Source: Lysobacter sp. MMG2
GTDB lineage: Bacteria; Pseudomonadota; Gammaproteobacteria; Xanthomonadales; Xanthomonadaceae
DNA: 64,000 nt
Reading direction: 5' to 3'
Assembly: GCF_016735495.2 (NCBI RefSeq)
Contig: NZ_JAERQY020000001.1
Location: forward strand, 868,001 to 932,000
Part shown: in pieces, positions 27,080 to 36,051 of the stretch
Position numbering within the stretch: position 1 is the first letter of the stretch
Layout: every line of letters begins with the position of its first letter
Translations under genes and position numbers: made by a program
The notes under the pieces: model-generated
What the model saw: the letters and a program-made list of their open reading frames with translations, nothing else
Database searches by the model: none
What the model was told of the DNA's origin: nothing

Positions 27080-29254
27080 TCATTCCGCCGGCAGGTTCAT
27101 TTCCTTCAGCAGATGCGGCGCCGGATACACCTTCGCCAGCAACCAGCGCAGGTAGCGCATGTCGACGTGGATCGCACGCTTGAAGCGCGGATCGAACATC
27201 CAGCTGGCGCTCACGGCTTCCCAGTTGCTGTCGAAATTCAGGCCGATGAGCTTGCCTTCCGCATCCAGTACAGGTGAGCCGGAATTGCCGCCCGTCGTGT
27301 CGAGATTGGTGAGGAAATCGACCGTCTGCGTCTTCAGGCTGGGCTCGGCGGTGCTGCCGAAATCGCCCTTGGCGATCGCATCGAGCAGCGGCCTGGGTGC
27401 GTTGAACGGCTCTTCGCCGGTGTGCTTCTCGACGATGCCCTGCACCGTCGTCAGCGGGCGGTAGTGCACGCCGTCGCGCGGCTCCATCGCGCTGATCCGG
27501 CCGTAGCTGACGCGCAACGTGGAGTTGGCATCCGGATACACCGCGCGCCCTTGCGAGTTGCGGTAGGCGATCAGCGCGCGCATGTACGCAGGACGCAGGC
27601 GCAGCAGCTCGCCGGCACTGGTCTTGCCCGCGTCGTCCAGGCGCAGGATCGCCGGCATCAGCGTGGCGGCGGCCTTGAGCAGCGTGTCGTTGGATGCGGC
27701 GAGCGTCGCCGAATCGGCCTGCATCGCCGTCAGGCGCTTGTCTTCGTCGCCCAGCTGCGTGCCGGCGTACATCGCGTCGAGCTTCTGCTTCAGCTGCGCG
27801 GGCGTGGTGCCGAAGACGGCGTCGAACTCCGGCACATGCTGCGCGGCCGGCAAGGCCTGGTACTGCGTGAGCAGCTCGGTCAGCAGCGCTTTTTCGACCT
27901 GCGGGGCGTAGCGGCGCTGGGCCTGCTTGAGCTGGCCGGTGATCAGCACTTCATCGCGCTGCTGGTAGCCCGCTTCGCGCTGCGCGTCGGGCTTGGCGCG
28001 CTCGTTGGCGAGGCGCTGCACGGTGAGCGCGGCGCGCAGCAGTTGCGTCTGCGACTGCACCAGCCCCAGCAGCTGTTCACGCTCGCGCATGGCCACGCCC
28101 TTGTCGAGCACGGCCTGCGCGGCGGCGATGTCGGCGCGTGTGGCGGCCGCATCGGGTTGCTTGTCGAGCCAGGCGAACATCGCCGCCTCGTCCTCGCGCC
28201 GCACGCGCGCGGCGTCGCTGCGACGCAGGCCGTCGAGCTCGCCCTGCGCGCGCTTGAGCGTGTTCTTGAAGCTGCGCACTTGCGAGGCGTACGCCACGCG
28301 CGCGGCTTCGTCCTTCGCCGCCGTGCCTTCGACCACGTCGATCATCTTCTGGTACACCGCCACGCGCGAGGGCAGCTGCCAGTCGATCTGATTGGCGAAC
28401 TCCGAGGCCATGCGATGACGGAACGTCACGCCGGGATAGCCGGCGAGCATGGCGAAATCGCCTTCCTTCACGTTGCGCGTGGACACCTGCAGGTGCGCCG
28501 GCGGCACGTAAGGCACGTTGTCGGGCGAGTAGTCGGCGGGCTTGCCGTCCTTGCCGACGTAGGCGCGCAGCAGGGTGAAATCGCCGGCGTGGCGCGGCCA
28601 GACGAAGTTGTCGACTTCGCCGCCGAAGTTGCCGATGTCGTTGGGCGGCGCGTAGACCAGGCGGACATCGCGCAGCTCGAGCTGGCGCACGAGGTAGAAA
28701 TCCGTGCCGTAGTACATGTTGGCGACGCTGCATCGGTAGCCGGGCTCGCGCTCGCAATCGGCGATGGCGGCCTTGGTCGCGGTGTCGACGGCGTCGTAAT
28801 AGGCGCGACCCTGCTTGCCGCGTGCATCGGCGAGGATGCGGTCGGTGATGCGGTCGAAGCCGGTGGTCACCAGGACGCGGTAGTCGGGGTTGGCCGGCAG
28901 CTCGCCGGCGCGGTCGGCGGCGATGTAGCCGTCCTGGATCAGGTCGCGTCCGGGCTTGGCGTTGTACTGGATCACGCCGAAGGCGACGTGGTGGTTGGTC
29001 AGCACCAGGCCGTCCTTCGACACGAACGCGCCGCTGGCGCCGCCGACCTTGACCACCGCATTCATCGGCGGCTTCGCCAGTTCGGCCAGGTCCTGGGCCT
29101 TGCCGCGGAAGCCGGCGGCCTTGAGCTGCCTGGCGATGTCGGGCAGCTGCGAGGGCATCCACATGCCCTCGTCGGCCTGGGCGGCGTTCAGGCCGGACGC
29201 GAGGCCGAAGACCAGCGGGATCGAAAGGGACAGGCTCAACAGACGGCGGCGCAT
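27080..29254 (-). CDS. S46 dipeptidyl peptidase paralogue with Ser at the S1 position
   Basis: A 724-residue paralogue of the neighbouring peptidase with a signal peptide (LLSLSLSIPLVFGLASGL, cleavage near ADE). It keeps the S46 start DEGMWMPSQLPDI and the triad residues: His89 in VLTNHHVAFG, Asp in RHAGDFTLL, Ser658 in TTGGNSGSPVLD. The residue 18 positions after the catalytic Ser is Ser (FDSNWE), where known DPP7 has Gly and DPP11 has Arg, so its P1 preference may differ. The two genes are 142 bp apart and likely arose by duplication. Confidence 0.9.
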   Translation of the reverse strand: MRRRLLSLSLSIPLVFGLASGLNAAQADEGMWMPSQLPDIARQLKAAGFRGKAQDLAELAKPPMNAVVKVGGASGAFVSKDGLVLTNHHVAFGVIQYNAKPGRDLIQDGYIAADRAGELPANPDYRVLVTTGFDRITDRILADARGKQGRAYYDAVDTATKAAIADCEREPGYRCSVANMYYGTDFYLVRQLELRDVRLVYAPPNDIGNFGGEVDNFVWPRHAGDFTLLRAYVGKDGKPADYSPDNVPYVPPAHLQVSTRNVKEGDFAMLAGYPGVTFRHRMASEFANQIDWQLPSRVAVYQKMIDVVEGTAAKDEAARVAYASQVRSFKNTLKRAQGELDGLRRSDAARVRREDEAAMFAWLDKQPDAAATRADIAAAQAVLDKGVAMREREQLLGLVQSQTQLLRAALTVQRLANERAKPDAQREAGYQQRDEVLITGQLKQAQRRYAPQVEKALLTELLTQYQALPAAQHVPEFDAVFGTTPAQLKQKLDAMYAGTQLGDEDKRLTAMQADSATLAASNDTLLKAAATLMPAILRLDDAGKTSAGELLRLRPAYMRALIAYRNSQGRAVYPDANSTLRVSYGRISAMEPRDGVHYRPLTTVQGIVEKHTGEEPFNAPRPLLDAIAKGDFGSTAEPSLKTQTVDFLTNLDTTGGNSGSPVLDAEGKLIGLNFDSNWEAVSASWMFDPRFKRAIHVDMRYLRWLLAKVYPAPHLLKEMNLPAE

Positions 29255-29355
29255 GGTGTGGGCGGGGCTCGCGGGGCGGTTCGGAGAGCCCGGGACGATA
29301 GGCGAACCCGCCCGTCCACGGCAAACCGCCTCCCGGTCAAGGGCGGGGCGGCGCG

Positions 29356-29361
29356 TATAAT
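29356..29361 (+). promoter_or_regulatory. -10 box TATAAT of tdh
   Basis: A consensus TATAAT 38 bp before the tdh ATG. No clear -35 hexamer is seen. Confidence 0.6.
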
Positions 29362-29399
29362 TCGCCCCTTCTTTCCCGCCAGTCGCGGACGATTCCCAC

Positions 29400-30434
29400 A
29401 TGACGCAAACGATGAAAGCCCTGGTCAAGCGCGAAGCCGGCAAGGGCATCTGGATGGAAGAGGTGCCGATCCCCTCGCCCGGCCCGAACGAGGTCCTGGT
29501 CAAGCTCGAGAAGACCGCCATCTGCGGCACCGACCTTCACATCTACCTGTGGGACGAGTGGAGCCAGCGTACGATCAAGCCGGGCCTGGTGATCGGACAC
29601 GAGTTCGTCGGCCGCGTGGTCGAACTCGGCGCCGGCGTGACCGGCTACAAGATCGGCCAGCGCGTGTCGGCCGAAGGGCACATCGTCTGCGGCCATTGCC
29701 GCAACTGCCGCGCCGGCCGCCAGCACCTGTGCCCGAACACCGTCGGCATCGGCGTGAACCGCAACGGCGCGTTCGCCGAATACATCGTGATGCCGGCCAG
29801 CAACCTGTGGCCGATCCCGGACCAGATTCCGTCGGAACTGGCCGCGTTCTTCGATCCCTACGGCAACGCCGCGCACTGCGCGCTGGAGTTCGACGTGGTC
29901 GGCGAGGACGTGCTGATCACCGGCGCCGGCCCCATCGGCATCATCGCCGCGGGCATCTGCAAGCACATCGGCGCGCGCAATGTCGTCGTCACCGACGTCA
30001 ACGACTTCCGCCTCAAGCTCGCCGCCGACATGGGCGCCACGCGCGTGGTCAACGTCGCCAAGACCTCGCTCAAGGACGTGATGGCCGACCTGCACATGGA
30101 AGGCTTCGACGTGGGCCTGGAAATGAGCGGCAACCCGCGCGCGTTCAACGACATGCTCGACTGCATGTACCACGGCGGCAAGATCGCGATGCTGGGCATC
30201 ATGCCCAAGGGCGCGGGCTGCGACTGGGACAAGATCATCTTCAAGGGCCTCACCCTCCACGGCATCTACGGCCGCAAGATGTACGAGACCTGGTACAAGA
30301 TGACGCAGCTGGTGCTCAGCGGTTTCCCGCTGGGCAAGGTGCTCACGCACCAGTTGCCGATCGATTCGTTCCAGGAAGGCTTCGAGCTGATGGAATCGGG
30401 CAAGGCCGGCAAGGTCGTGCTGAGCTGGAATTGA
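29400..30434 (+). CDS. tdh: L-threonine 3-dehydrogenase
   Basis: Tdh oxidises L-threonine with NAD to 2-amino-3-oxobutanoate, the substrate of Kbl. The 344-residue zinc alcohol-dehydrogenase-fold enzyme has the catalytic Cys42 in [22 protein letters not shown], a four-Cys structural zinc site ([15 protein letters not shown]) and the Rossmann loop GAGPIGI. It is close to E. coli Tdh in length and sequence. An ATG four codons in (29412) would match the E. coli start exactly and is an alternative. kbl lies 1 kb downstream, separated by a minus-strand gene. Confidence 0.96.
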   Translation: MTQTMKALVKREAGKGIWMEEVPIPSPGPNEVLVKLEKTAICGTDLHIYLWDEWSQRTIKPGLVIGHEFVGRVVELGAGVTGYKIGQRVSAEGHIVCGHCRNCRAGRQHLCPNTVGIGVNRNGAFAEYIVMPASNLWPIPDQIPSELAAFFDPYGNAAHCALEFDVVGEDVLITGAGPIGIIAAGICKHIGARNVVVTDVNDFRLKLAADMGATRVVNVAKTSLKDVMADLHMEGFDVGLEMSGNPRAFNDMLDCMYHGGKIAMLGIMPKGAGCDWDKIIFKGLTLHGIYGRKMYETWYKMTQLVLSGFPLGKVLTHQLPIDSFQEGFELMESGKAGKVVLSWN

Positions 30435-30476
30435 TCGCGGCCGCTCCGTAACGACCCGTCGATCCCGCATGTAGCT

Positions 30477-30604
30477 GTCATCCCCGCGAAGGCGGGGATT
30501 CAGCTCGCAGTTCCGATTCCGCTCTCCGGAGAGCGTGACGCTTTCAACGTTGGATGGTGCCGCCATTCGGCGGCCCAACAGCCCCGCCTTCGCGGGAATG
30601 ACGG
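30477..30604. repeat. Dispersed palindrome, family B, copy 1
   Basis: Arms TCATCCCCGCGAAGGCGGGG (near 30478) and CCCCGCCTTCGCGGGAATGA (near 30582) face each other over about 80 bp. The same arm, often read as a 'CATCCCCGCNAANGCGGGG' hairpin, recurs at 43.6, 47.3-47.5 and 51.9-52.0 kb. It fills the gap between tdh and the convergent membrane protein gene. Confidence 0.85.
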
Positions 30605-30631
30605 CAAGAGCGACGCCCATGTTCGCAGCGC

Positions 30632-31309
30632 TCACACCAGCGTGACGCGCAACCCCTCGCGCCACCAGCGCCATGCCAGCACCGCGAACATCGCGGTCAG
30701 CCACAGGCCCAGGTGCCACTCCAGTACGTTCTCCCAGCGGTCGAGCAGGGCCGGATCGCTCAGCGTGTAGCGCACCGTCACGCTCGCCACGCCCAGCGCC
30801 ATGAAGCCCAGCGCGACCACGAGCAGCGAACGGTAGCCCGGCACCTTCGGCCCCATTTGCGACAAGGCGTGCAGCGTCGCCAGCAGGGCGAAGTACGTGA
30901 AGGCGAAATACAGGCTGATGCCATAACGCCGCATCGCTTCGTAGGCGCGGCCGTCCGTTCCCAGGAACGTCGCGTACAGCGCCAGAAACAATCCGGCCAG
31001 CAGCCCCAGCCACGGCAGCAACCGCGCGCCCGCGGGCGTGCGGCGACGCAACCACAGGGCCGCCGCCAGCCAGCACAGCACCTGCACCGTGGCGCACGGC
31101 AGCATCACCAGGCGGAACAGGTGGTTCCCGAGTCCGTACCGGGCAGCACGGCTGATCGACACGCATCCGTCCCAATACAGATTGCAGTCGGGGATCAGCC
31201 CGGCATGGACCGACAGCCACCATGACAGATGCCCCACGGCCAGCGGCAGCACTGCCGCCAGCATCGGCAAGGGCCACAGCGGCACGGACATGGCGGCGCG
31301 CGTGTTCAT
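30632..31309 (-). CDS. Integral membrane protein of unknown function
   Basis: A 225-residue protein with about six hydrophobic segments: PLPMLAAVLPLAVGHLSWWL, LFRLVMLPCATVQVLCWLAA, LLPWLGLLAGLFLALYATFL, a YGISLYFAFTYFALLATLHA segment, LLVVALGFMALGVASV and LWLTAMFAVLAWRWW. The first extracytoplasmic loop (IPDCNLYWDGCVSISRAA) holds two Cys. The layout recalls Frag1/DRAM-like or DUF998 membrane proteins, but I cannot settle it. It is read on the opposite strand between tdh and kbl, so it is unlikely to belong to threonine catabolism. Confidence 0.65.
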   Translation of the reverse strand: MNTRAAMSVPLWPLPMLAAVLPLAVGHLSWWLSVHAGLIPDCNLYWDGCVSISRAARYGLGNHLFRLVMLPCATVQVLCWLAAALWLRRRTPAGARLLPWLGLLAGLFLALYATFLGTDGRAYEAMRRYGISLYFAFTYFALLATLHALSQMGPKVPGYRSLLVVALGFMALGVASVTVRYTLSDPALLDRWENVLEWHLGLWLTAMFAVLAWRWWREGLRVTLV

Positions 31310-31397
31310 CGCGGCGGATGCTAGGGCATCGGCGCGACCTGCGCGTCAAGACGCCCGGTAAACTGGCCGCCTTCAGAACGCCCGCACGGACCCCGCA

Positions 31398-32603
31398 ATG
31401 ACCACCGACGCCTCCCCCACCGCCCGCTACGCGCAGGAACTGGATTCGATCCGCGACGCCGGCCTGTTCAAGTTCGAACGCATCATCACCTCACCGCAGT
31501 CGGCGGAGATCACGCTGGAAGACGGCCGCACGGTGCTGAACTTCTGCGCCAACAACTACCTGGGGCTGGCCGATCACCCTGATGTCATCAAGGCGGCGAA
31601 GGACGCGCTGGACACGCACGGCTTCGGCATGGCGTCGGTGCGATTCATCTGCGGCACGCAGGACCTGCATAAGCAACTGGAGAAGACCATCGCGGACTTC
31701 TTCGGCACGCAGGACACCATCCTCTACGCCGCCTGCTTCGACGCGAACGGCGGCCTGTTCGAGCCGTTGCTGGACGAGAACGACGCGATCATCTCCGACG
31801 CGCTCAACCACGCTTCGATCATCGACGGCGTGCGCCTGTGCAAGGCCAAGCGCTACCGCTACGCCAACTGCGACATGGCCGACCTGGAGAAGCAGCTGCA
31901 GCAGGCCAAGGCCGACGGCGCGCGCACGATCCTGATCACCAGCGACGGCGTGTTCTCGATGGACGGCTTCATCGCGCCGCTGGACGAGATCACCGCGCTG
32001 GCATCGAGGTACGGCGCGCTCGTGCACATCGACGAATGCCACGCCACCGGCTTCCTCGGCAAGAGCGGTCGCGGTTCGGCCGAAGTGAAGGGCGTGATGG
32101 ACAAGATCGACATCTTCACCGGCACGCTGGGCAAGGCGATGGGCGGCGCGCTGGGTGGTTTCACCACTGCGTCGAGCGAAGTCGTCGAGCTGCTTCGCCA
32201 GCGCTCGCGCCCGTACCTGTTCTCCAACTCGCTGCCGCCGCACGTGGTGGCCGCGGGCATCAAGGCCTTCGAGATGCTGTCCGCCGCGGGCGAACTGCGC
32301 GAACGCCTGGTCGAGAACACCGCCTACTTCCGGGACGAGATGACGAAGGCCGGCTTCGACATCAAGCCCGGCGTGCATCCGATCAGCCCGGTGATGCTGT
32401 ACGACGCGCCGCTGGCGCAGAAGTTCGCCGCGCGTCTGCTGGAAGAAGGGATCTACGCGATCGGCTTCTTCTTCCCCGTGGTGCCCAAGGGCCAGGCGCG
32501 GATTCGCACGCAGATGTCGGCCGCGCACACGCGCGAACACCTGGACCGCGCGATCGCGGCGTTCATCAAGATCGGCCGCGAGCTGGGCGTGATCAAGGGC
32601 TGA
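31398..32603 (+). CDS. kbl: Glycine C-acetyltransferase (2-amino-3-ketobutyrate CoA ligase)
   Basis: Kbl cleaves 2-amino-3-oxobutanoate with CoA to glycine and acetyl-CoA, completing the Tdh route. The 401-residue PLP enzyme has [14 protein letters not shown] at the N-terminus, [26 protein letters not shown] and the Schiff-base Lys246 in [13 protein letters not shown]. Length matches the E. coli enzyme (398). A strong terminator follows. Confidence 0.96.
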   Translation: MTTDASPTARYAQELDSIRDAGLFKFERIITSPQSAEITLEDGRTVLNFCANNYLGLADHPDVIKAAKDALDTHGFGMASVRFICGTQDLHKQLEKTIADFFGTQDTILYAACFDANGGLFEPLLDENDAIISDALNHASIIDGVRLCKAKRYRYANCDMADLEKQLQQAKADGARTILITSDGVFSMDGFIAPLDEITALASRYGALVHIDECHATGFLGKSGRGSAEVKGVMDKIDIFTGTLGKAMGGALGGFTTASSEVVELLRQRSRPYLFSNSLPPHVVAAGIKAFEMLSAAGELRERLVENTAYFRDEMTKAGFDIKPGVHPISPVMLYDAPLAQKFAARLLEEGIYAIGFFFPVVPKGQARIRTQMSAAHTREHLDRAIAAFIKIGRELGVIKG

Positions 32604-32642
32604 ACCCTGCGGTCGTCGCGGTCCGAAGTCGCGAGAAAAGAA

Positions 32643-32669
32643 AAGGCCGGTCGATGACCGGCCTTTTTT
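32643..32669 (+). terminator. Bidirectional intrinsic terminator after kbl
   Basis: AAGGCCGGTC pairs with GACCGGCCTT over a 3-base loop, with T runs on both strands. It serves kbl and the convergent secreted-protein gene. Confidence 0.9.
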
Positions 32670-32696
32670 CTGGCGCTTGTTCTACCGCGTCCGGGC

Positions 32697-33140
32697 TTAC
32701 TTGCCCTTCGCTTCAGCCGCGACCTGCGTACCGGCCGGGGCCGGCGCCGCACCACCCGACGCAGGGGCACCCTTCGCCACGCGGATGCCGCGCGACTTCA
32801 TCCAGGCATCGAATTCCTCGGCGGTCATCTTCTTGCCGTTCTGGTGCATGTTGAAGCGGTACGGCGTGTTGTCGAACTGAGTCTTGGGCTTGTACTCATT
32901 CGGATTGAGGTTGGCCGTTTCTTCCTTGGCCGGTTCGGCGGCCTTCGCCTCTTCGGCCTTGGCGGCCGGCTTGGCGGCGGCCTTCTTCTTGCCGGCGAAC
33001 GCCACGGACTGCGCGGCGTCGAAACGCACCATCGAATGCTGCGAGACCTGCTTGCCTTCCACCTTCACCTGCGTGCCGGTGTTCGCCGTAGCGGCGGCCG
33101 ACACGAGCAGCAGCGAAACCGCCATCGTTACCTTGAGCAT
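32697..33140 (-). CDS. Small secreted protein with FDNTP/MTAEEFDAWMK C-terminal module
   Basis: A 147-residue protein of unknown function. Residues 1-19 are a signal peptide (VTMAVSLLLVSAAATA). A Lys/Ala/Glu-rich low-complexity stretch (50-75) leads to a 42-residue module at 83-124 with FDNTPYRFNM, QNGKKMTAEEFDAWMK and RGIRVAKG. The same module forms the C-terminus of the protein encoded at 34058-34555. Between about residues 130 and 147 the tail is Ala/Gly/Pro. The start at 33140 follows GTGGGGAAACAAAC. The module may bind a cell-envelope partner; this is inference. Confidence 0.65.
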   Translation of the reverse strand: MLKVTMAVSLLLVSAAATANTGTQVKVEGKQVSQHSMVRFDAAQSVAFAGKKKAAAKPAAKAEEAKAAEPAKEETANLNPNEYKPKTQFDNTPYRFNMHQNGKKMTAEEFDAWMKSRGIRVAKGAPASGGAAPAPAGTQVAAEAKGK

Positions 33141-33263
33141 GTTTGTTTCCCCACGACGAAGTTCGCGGAAGTGTCTGCCCAAGACGGTGCGCAGCGCAAG
33201 CAGAATTGTCGGAAAAACAGTGATTTCCCCCACACTCCTGCATTGATCTGGCAGGGCGCTCCA

Positions 33264-34061
33264 TCAATCCTTCACATCGACATTGCTGAATAGCGTCCTG
33301 ACCTCATCGGCAGCGAGTTCGCGCCAGCCGCCCTTGGGAAGCTCGCCCAGCGCGAGCGGACCGATCGCCACGCGCACCAGCCGCAACACGTCGATATCGA
33401 AGGCAGCGAGCAATCGACGGATCTGCCGGTTGCGGCCTTCGTCGAGGACGATCTCCAGCCACGCATTGCGTTCGCCTGCGCGCAGCAGCCGCGCCGACGC
33501 GGCCCGCAAATGCTCGCCGTCGGCGATGGCGCCTTCCATCAGCGCAGAAAGGAGTGCCGCGTCCGGCACGGCGTTCACCTGCACGTGGTAGGTCTTGAGC
33601 GGCCCGCTGTCCGGGTCGGTGATGCGCGCGGCCCAAGCGGGATCGTTACTGAACAGCAGCAGGCCTTCGCTGGCCTTGTCCAGGCGGCCCACCGGCGCGA
33701 GCCACGGCAGCCCGGCACCGTCGAAGCAGCGATAGACGGTGTCGCGCCCGCGTTCGTCCTGTGTCGTCGTCACCAGCCCGCGCGGCTTGTTGAGCATGAG
33801 GTAGACGCGCCGCGGCGCATCCAGCTCGCGGCCGTCCACGACGATGCGTTGGCCGCCGTTCTGGACGATGGGGAACTCGGGATCGCGCACGATGCGTCCG
33901 TCGATCTCGACGCGACCGGCCTGGATCCAGCGCGCGGCCTCCGCACGCGAACACAGTCCCTGCTTCGACAACACGCGCGCCAGCCCGTGGCGCGTTTGCG
34001 GCGCAGTGGCACTGCTGCGGGTGTTTCGAGCGCCGCCCGGCGCGCGCGGTGCGCGACTCAC
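33264..34061 (-). CDS. RsuA/RluB-type rRNA pseudouridine synthase
   Basis: A 265-residue pseudouridine synthase. An S4 RNA-binding domain (residues 26-75, LARVLSKQGLCSRAEAARWI) precedes the catalytic domain with Asp128 in VGRLDKASEGLLLFSND and the KTYHVQVNA and EGRNRQIRRLL motifs. The subfamily that modifies 16S or 23S rRNA (RsuA, RluB, RluE, RluF) cannot be fixed by eye. The start is GTG at 34061, in the overlap GTGA with the stop of the upstream secreted-protein gene, so the two are translationally coupled. Confidence 0.88.
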   Translation of the reverse strand: MSRAPRAPGGARNTRSSATAPQTRHGLARVLSKQGLCSRAEAARWIQAGRVEIDGRIVRDPEFPIVQNGGQRIVVDGRELDAPRRVYLMLNKPRGLVTTTQDERGRDTVYRCFDGAGLPWLAPVGRLDKASEGLLLFSNDPAWAARITDPDSGPLKTYHVQVNAVPDAALLSALMEGAIADGEHLRAASARLLRAGERNAWLEIVLDEGRNRQIRRLLAAFDIDVLRLVRVAIGPLALGELPKGGWRELAADEVRTLFSNVDVKD

Positions 34062-34555
34062 TTCTTGACGGGTTCGCTCTTCGGCGCTTCGACGGCGGGC
34101 GGCGGCGTTGCGACCGTCTTGGCCTTCACCACGCGCACGCCCTTGGCCTTCATCCATGCATCGAACTCTTCGGCGGTCATGCGCTTGCCATTCTGGTTCA
34201 TGTCGAACCGCCACGGCGTGTTGTCGAACTGCGTCTTGGGCTTGTACGCCGCAGGATCGTTGGCGTTCGGCATCGCTGCCGGTGCGGCGGGCAGCGCCTT
34301 GGCGACCTGGCACCCTTCCACGCGCAACCGGAACAACACCTGGTCCACCGACAGTGATTCGTCGAACGCCTGCGACAGCACGCCCGTCGGCGCGCCGAGC
34401 TGGTGACTGGGCACGACGAGTTCCGGCGCGATGGGCGCCACGACGGTCGGGCGAATCGGCAGCGACTTCGGCGCGGCCATCGAACCGCATTGCGCGCTCT
34501 GCGCCTGGACGGCGCCGGCAAGCAGCAGGCAGGACAAACCGATCAGGGTGCGCAT
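34058..34555 (-). CDS. Small secreted protein with FDNTP/MTAEEFDAWMK C-terminal module, paralogue
   Basis: A 165-residue protein of unknown function with signal peptide (LIGLSCLLLAGAVQA, cleavage near residue 18) and two Cys (C23, C82) in the mature part that could form a disulfide. The module at residues 104-145 repeats the one in the protein at 32697: KPKTQFDNTPWRFDM, NQNGKRMTAEEFDAWMK and KGVRVVKA. The N-terminal parts are unrelated, so the module is the shared functional unit. Its stop overlaps the GTG start of the pseudouridine synthase gene. Confidence 0.65.
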   Translation of the reverse strand: MRTLIGLSCLLLAGAVQAQSAQCGSMAAPKSLPIRPTVVAPIAPELVVPSHQLGAPTGVLSQAFDESLSVDQVLFRLRVEGCQVAKALPAAPAAMPNANDPAAYKPKTQFDNTPWRFDMNQNGKRMTAEEFDAWMKAKGVRVVKAKTVATPPPAVEAPKSEPVKK

Positions 34556-34652
34556 GGCGGTTTCCTCGAATCCCGGGCGCCGGCAGTGTACGCCTGTGGT
34601 ACCGCGAACGGCCGTGAACGCGCGCCGGCATGCACCTGACCGCAAGAACGAC

Positions 34653-34677
34653 GAAGCCCGGCGCGAGGCCGGGCTTC
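34653..34677 (-). terminator. Hairpin downstream of OmpA paralogue 1
   Basis: GAAGCCCGGC (34653-34662) pairs with GCCGGGCTTC (34668-34677); on the minus strand it is followed by GTCGTTCTT. Near-identical hairpins follow the other two OmpA paralogues. Confidence 0.6.
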
Positions 34678-34714
34678 GACGTGTTGCCGCGGAGAACCCG
34701 CGTCCCCCTGCCGT

Positions 34715-35830
34715 TTAGCGGGCGAGGTTCAACTCGGTACGGCGGTTCTTCTCGCTCTTGCAGGCCGGGAAGGCCTGGCCCATGTCTTCCAGCGGACGGC
34801 TTTCGCCGTAACCGATCGGACCGGCCAGACGCGAAGCGTCGACGCCGTTGCGGGTCAGGTAGTCGTACACCACGCGTGCACGGCGCTCGGACAGCTTCTG
34901 GTTGTAGCCTTCCTTGCCGCACTGGTCGGTATGGCCGGCCACTTCAGCACGCAACTCCGGATGGTTCCTGAGGATATCGGCCGCTGCGGAAAGCGTTTCG
35001 ATCGAACCCGGGCGCAGCGTCGCCTTGTCGAAGTCGAAGTTCACGCCGCGCAGATCGATGGACACCGCCGGCACCGGGCAACCGTCCGGACCGATCAACT
35101 CGCCGGCCTTCGAGTTCGGGCAGCGATCGTCGCAGTTGTTGACGCCGTCGCCGTCGTCATCGAGATCCTTGCAGCCCGGGGTGCGCGGCGGCGGCGGCGG
35201 CGGGACGGCGGCCGTGGCCGGCGCACCCAGCGGGATCACCACGCCGATCGAAGCCAGCAGGTCACCGTACCGGTCATCGCCGTTCAGGGCGGAGCTGCCG
35301 GAACGCGAACTGAAATCGCGATCGTCGAAGTCCGCGCGGTAAGCCAGCTCGGTGCGGAGCGCGGCGCGCTTGCCGAACAGCCCGCTCTGGATGCCGATGC
35401 CGACCTTCGCGGCGAGGTTGCCTTCCTCGCGCTGCTCAAGCGGTGCCGGAATGCCGGCGCCGAGGAACTCCTCTTCCGAACGCTGGTAACCCAGGCCCAT
35501 CAGGATGTAAGGCGCCCAGTCGCGACCCTCGGCGGTGAAGTGGCGACGCAGATCGAGCGAGATGCCGTACTGCGACCAGTTGAGGTCCTGGTTGTCCTCG
35601 AAATTCGGGTTCTGGTAGTTCAACTCTCCGTCGAGCGACCAGTTCTCGTTGAGGAACTTGCCCACGCCCAGGGTGCCGAACGGCGCATTGCGCGTCTCGC
35701 GGTGGCTGTCCTGAATGTTCATGCCGGCCGAACCAGTCAGGTACCAGCGGTCATCGAATTCCTGCGCGCTTGCCGCATGGGCAAACGAAAGGCCGGCCAT
35801 CACGGCCATACCCAGTAGACGAATCTTCAA
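34715..35830 (-). CDS. OmpA-family outer-membrane protein, tandem copy 1 (TTG start)
   Basis: A 371-residue OmpA-type porin/anchor. It has a signal peptide (AVMAGLSFAHAASA), an N-terminal eight-stranded barrel of about 200 residues starting DDRWYLTGSAGMNIQD, a Pro-rich linker (PPPPPPRTPGC), a calcium-type repeat (DLDDDGDGVNNCDDRCPNS) and a C-terminal peptidoglycan-binding OmpA domain (VNFDFDKATLRP, VAGHTDQCG, NRRTELNLAR). The start is TTG at 35828-35830: it lies 7 bases after AAGGAG and aligns with the ATG of copy 2. It is the most diverged of the three tandem copies and ends at a hairpin. Confidence 0.88.
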   Translation of the reverse strand: MKIRLLGMAVMAGLSFAHAASAQEFDDRWYLTGSAGMNIQDSHRETRNAPFGTLGVGKFLNENWSLDGELNYQNPNFEDNQDLNWSQYGISLDLRRHFTAEGRDWAPYILMGLGYQRSEEEFLGAGIPAPLEQREEGNLAAKVGIGIQSGLFGKRAALRTELAYRADFDDRDFSSRSGSSALNGDDRYGDLLASIGVVIPLGAPATAAVPPPPPPRTPGCKDLDDDGDGVNNCDDRCPNSKAGELIGPDGCPVPAVSIDLRGVNFDFDKATLRPGSIETLSAAADILRNHPELRAEVAGHTDQCGKEGYNQKLSERRARVVYDYLTRNGVDASRLAGPIGYGESRPLEDMGQAFPACKSEKNRRTELNLAR

Positions 35831-35987
35831 AGTGTCACTCCTTGCAGCAAGGGAATCAGCGGGGGATCTTCTGAAAGTGCTGCGCCGAACGGAAAGCTCT
35901 TGCTGCCGGCGCGCATTCACAAAGCGCAGGAATGATAAGAAATGGTTAGCCCGATTCCTCCGAGAAAGCTTCTCAGCCCGAAACGAC

Positions 35988-36012
35988 GAAGCCCGGCACG
36001 AGGCCGGGCTTC
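35988..36012 (-). terminator. Hairpin downstream of OmpA paralogue 2
   Basis: GAAGCCCGGC (35988-35997) pairs with GCCGGGCTTC (36003-36012); the minus strand continues GTCGTTTCGGG. It matches the hairpins after copies 1 and 3. Confidence 0.6.
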
Positions 36013-36051
36013 GAAGCAACGCGGAATGCTCCGCGTCTATTCCAACGTCCG

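Noticed and set aside
24718-27183. A plus-strand open frame of 821 codons opposite the first S46 gene
   Set aside because: Antisense shadow; the minus strand has signal peptide, triad and ribosome site.
27422-30451. A plus-strand open frame of 1009 codons opposite the S46 peptidase gene
   Set aside because: It runs antisense through the peptidase and then out of frame through tdh; the real genes show triads and cofactor motifs.
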